A DNA stretch of 64,000 nt from Halorientalis marina (GTDB lineage: Archaea; Halobacteriota; Halobacteria; Halobacteriales; Haloarculaceae), in the NCBI RefSeq assembly GCF_023028345.1, contig NZ_CP095488.1, positions 62,001 to 126,000 on the forward strand. Direction: 5' to 3'. How positions within the stretch are numbered: the first letter of the stretch is position 1; the number at the start of each line of letters is the position of its first letter. Below are positions 62,532-64,000 of the stretch, piece by piece. The notes under the pieces are model-generated. The model saw only the letters and a list, made by a program, of their open reading frames with translations. It ran no database searches and was not told the DNA's origin. Position numbers and translations under genes: made by a program.

Positions 62532-64000
62532 TTACCGATCCGCCTGTAACTGATTGGTAACCGTGTCGCCGAACAGAATCTCGAAGAGTTTGTTCTCGGC
62601 CGCTCGCAGATGCTGTGTGAAGGTCGTCTGTGAGATATCCATCATCGACGCGACTTCCTCGCCGCTGTGCTCGCGGGGCCAGTCGAAGAAGCCAGCGAAG
62701 TAGGCGGTCTGTGCGGCCTCTCGCTGTCGCTCCGTCAGTGACGATTCGAGCCGCGCCCGGAACGCGGCTTCGGTCTCGACCTCCCGTTCACGTTCCCGCT
62801 GGGCGACGAGGTCCAGTTTTGGATAGGTCGTCCGGAGTGCGTCGACGACGGTTCTGATGTCGTTCGAACTGGCGACTTCCGCCTGCAGCCGACCGCTCTC
62901 GCCGGTGAGCGACAGCGACTCGATGCCAGCGCCGTACTGAGCCAGCGTCGCGATGAGAGACGCGTCGTCGACAGCTATCCGGAACAGTTCACGGTCGTCT
63001 TGGGTGCACACGTGCTGGACCGAGTCGATGTGAGCGGCCTCGCCTGCGTAGTCGACGACCGCATCGGGCGTCGTCCCCGCGATGGTGACGTACTGGAGGC
63101 GTTCCCCGTCGCCATCGGCTGCGATATGCTCCAGGTCGACCGTACAATCCAACTGCGCCGCCAGGTCGGTGAGTGGTTCGTCGATGCCGTGCAACTCGAA
63201 CTCGAGTTCGGTCACGTTATCGGAGGCCAGAGTCTGCTTGCTCTCGACGGCGCTGATCGCGTCCGCGATGGTCCGGCCAAGCTCGGCGAAGATCTCGCGC
63301 TCGATCAGATCGAACGCGTTCGGGTCGCTCGTTTCCACGACGAGGACGCCGTATTCGGCACCGCGATAGGCCAGGGGGACGACGACGGCGGTCGACGTCT
63401 GGCCCTCTTCCGGCGTCCCGGGTTCGACCCTCGTAAACACGGGCTCCTGTGCGCCCAGTGCCTCGTCGACTGGCGTCGGTGCAGTGGCACAGAGCGCGTC
63501 GATTCGATCGTCCAGTGTGGCGGCATCGGTGCCGGCCCAGGAACGCGGACTGACGGACCCGTCGACCAGGCCACGGCCGGCGACCCAGGCCACGTCGAAG
63601 AGGTCGGCACCGGTCAGCCGTTCACAGACTGCCCGTTCGATATCGTCGCGCGTCGAGGCGGCGACCAGTTCACGATTGATGTCCCGAAGAACCGTGTTGG
63701 TGTTGTTCAGCAACTCGAGGCGCTCGTTTTGCGCTTCGATGTGGAGCTCGCGTTCCTTCCGGTCGGTGATGTCCCGCTCGACGGCGACGTACCGCTCGAC
63801 CTCGCCGTCGTCGTCGGTGATCGGAGCGATGGTCGTATCGACCCAACAGAGCTCGCCGGATTCGCGTTGGTTCGTGATCTCCCCGTCCCAGACCGAACCG
63901 GAGGCGATCTGTTCCCAGAGGTCGGCGTAGAACGCGTCGTCGTGTTTCCCGGACTGCCAGAGCCGTGGGTTCTCTCCCAACACCTCGTCCGGTTCGTACC
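62532..64000 (-). CDS. Large Bat-type regulator: PAS, GAF and HTH-10 (5' part outside the window)
   Basis: At least 488 residues; the gene starts to the right of base 64000. Visible order: end of a PAS domain (ENPRLWQSGKHDDAFYADLW, ITDDDGEVERYVAVERDITD), a GAF-type domain (LRDINRELVAASTRDDIERA, STAVVVPLAYRGAEYGVLVV), the Bat spacer domain, and HTH-10 (SSLTERQREAAQTAYFAGFF, MMDISQTTFTQHLRAAENKL). Haloarchaeal Bat uses such PAS/GAF modules to sense oxygen and light and to activate bacterioopsin genes; no opsin gene lies nearby, so the target is unknown. Confidence 0.9.
   Translation of the reverse strand, partial: YEPDEVLGENPRLWQSGKHDDAFYADLWEQIASGSVWDGEITNQRESGELCWVDTTIAPITDDDGEVERYVAVERDITDRKERELHIEAQNERLELLNNTNTVLRDINRELVAASTRDDIERAVCERLTGADLFDVAWVAGRGLVDGSVSPRSWAGTDAATLDDRIDALCATAPTPVDEALGAQEPVFTRVEPGTPEEGQTSTAVVVPLAYRGAEYGVLVVETSDPNAFDLIEREIFAELGRTIADAISAVESKQTLASDNVTELEFELHGIDEPLTDLAAQLDCTVDLEHIAADGDGERLQYVTIAGTTPDAVVDYAGEAAHIDSVQHVCTQDDRELFRIAVDDASLIATLAQYGAGIESLSLTGESGRLQAEVASSNDIRTVVDALRTTYPKLDLVAQREREREVETEAAFRARLESSLTERQREAAQTAYFAGFFDWPREHSGEEVASMMDISQTTFTQHLRAAENKLFEILFGDTVTNQLQADR

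Overview
The window comes from a haloarchaeon (class Halobacteria). The proteins are acidic and the DNA is GC-rich. Family markers point the same way: HTH-10 (bacterioopsin-activator type) regulators, a soluble Htr transducer, Tat lipoproteins, halocyanin-like and RdfA-like sequences, an archaeal Orc1/Cdc6 and a TATA-binding-protein relic. The genus cannot be fixed from the sequence. An origin next to cdc6 together with many broken genes suggests a secondary chromosome or megaplasmid, or an accessory part of a main chromosome.

Layout. Bases 1-7.9 kb: a debris-rich stretch with broken genes (TBP tail, half an amidohydrolase, CapA head, a tyrosine recombinase whose catalytic Tyr codon is a stop) around an intact amidohydrolase, a lipoprotein, an HTH-10 regulator and a quinone oxidoreductase. 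Bases 8-22.5 kb: a catabolic island. A thiolase and its DUF35 partner face a long minus-strand operon with two acyl-CoA ligases, an HTH-10 regulator and HyuA-gamma-HyuA-HyuB subunits in the order and sizes of an acetophenone/acetone-type ATP-dependent ketone carboxylase. The simplest reading is ketone carboxylation, CoA activation of the beta-keto acid, then thiolysis. Bases 22.7-25.7 kb: a replication origin with inverted origin-recognition boxes, cdc6, and a tandem array of seven boxes at exact 39-bp spacing, bracketed by two copies of a bipartite palindrome that occurs once more at 61.2 kb. Bases 25.8-33 kb: a decayed IS1341-type TnpB in two pieces, an AI-2E-type permease, small membrane and zinc-ribbon proteins, a PHP-phosphoesterase relic and a frameshifted rdfA.

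Bases 33.1-39.7 kb: a RecA-fold protein, a solitary haem-copper oxidase subunit I, and a metal-efflux operon (HMA protein, P1B-ATPase with unusual CPG and HH motifs, FmdE-like protein) divergent from an ArsR-like regulator. Bases 39.7-48 kb: a signalling island with a two-domain KaiC-like ATPase overlapping two histidine kinases, one with a complete LOV photoreceptor motif, then a DICT-domain protein and a soluble Htr transducer. Bases 48-51.4 kb: small genes, a 2-oxoacid:ferredoxin oxidoreductase beta subunit without its alpha subunit, a pair of MITE-like repeats and a hairpin-dense non-coding block. Bases 51.4-59.1 kb: the phosphate operon pstS-C-A-B-phoU-AbrB/PhoU with a divergent coiled-coil protein. 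Bases 59.2-64 kb: a broken halocyanin, small proteins, a double UspA protein and a large PAS/GAF/HTH-10 regulator that runs off the right edge.

No rRNA, tRNA or CRISPR array was seen. All names rest on motif reading by eye; no database search was run.
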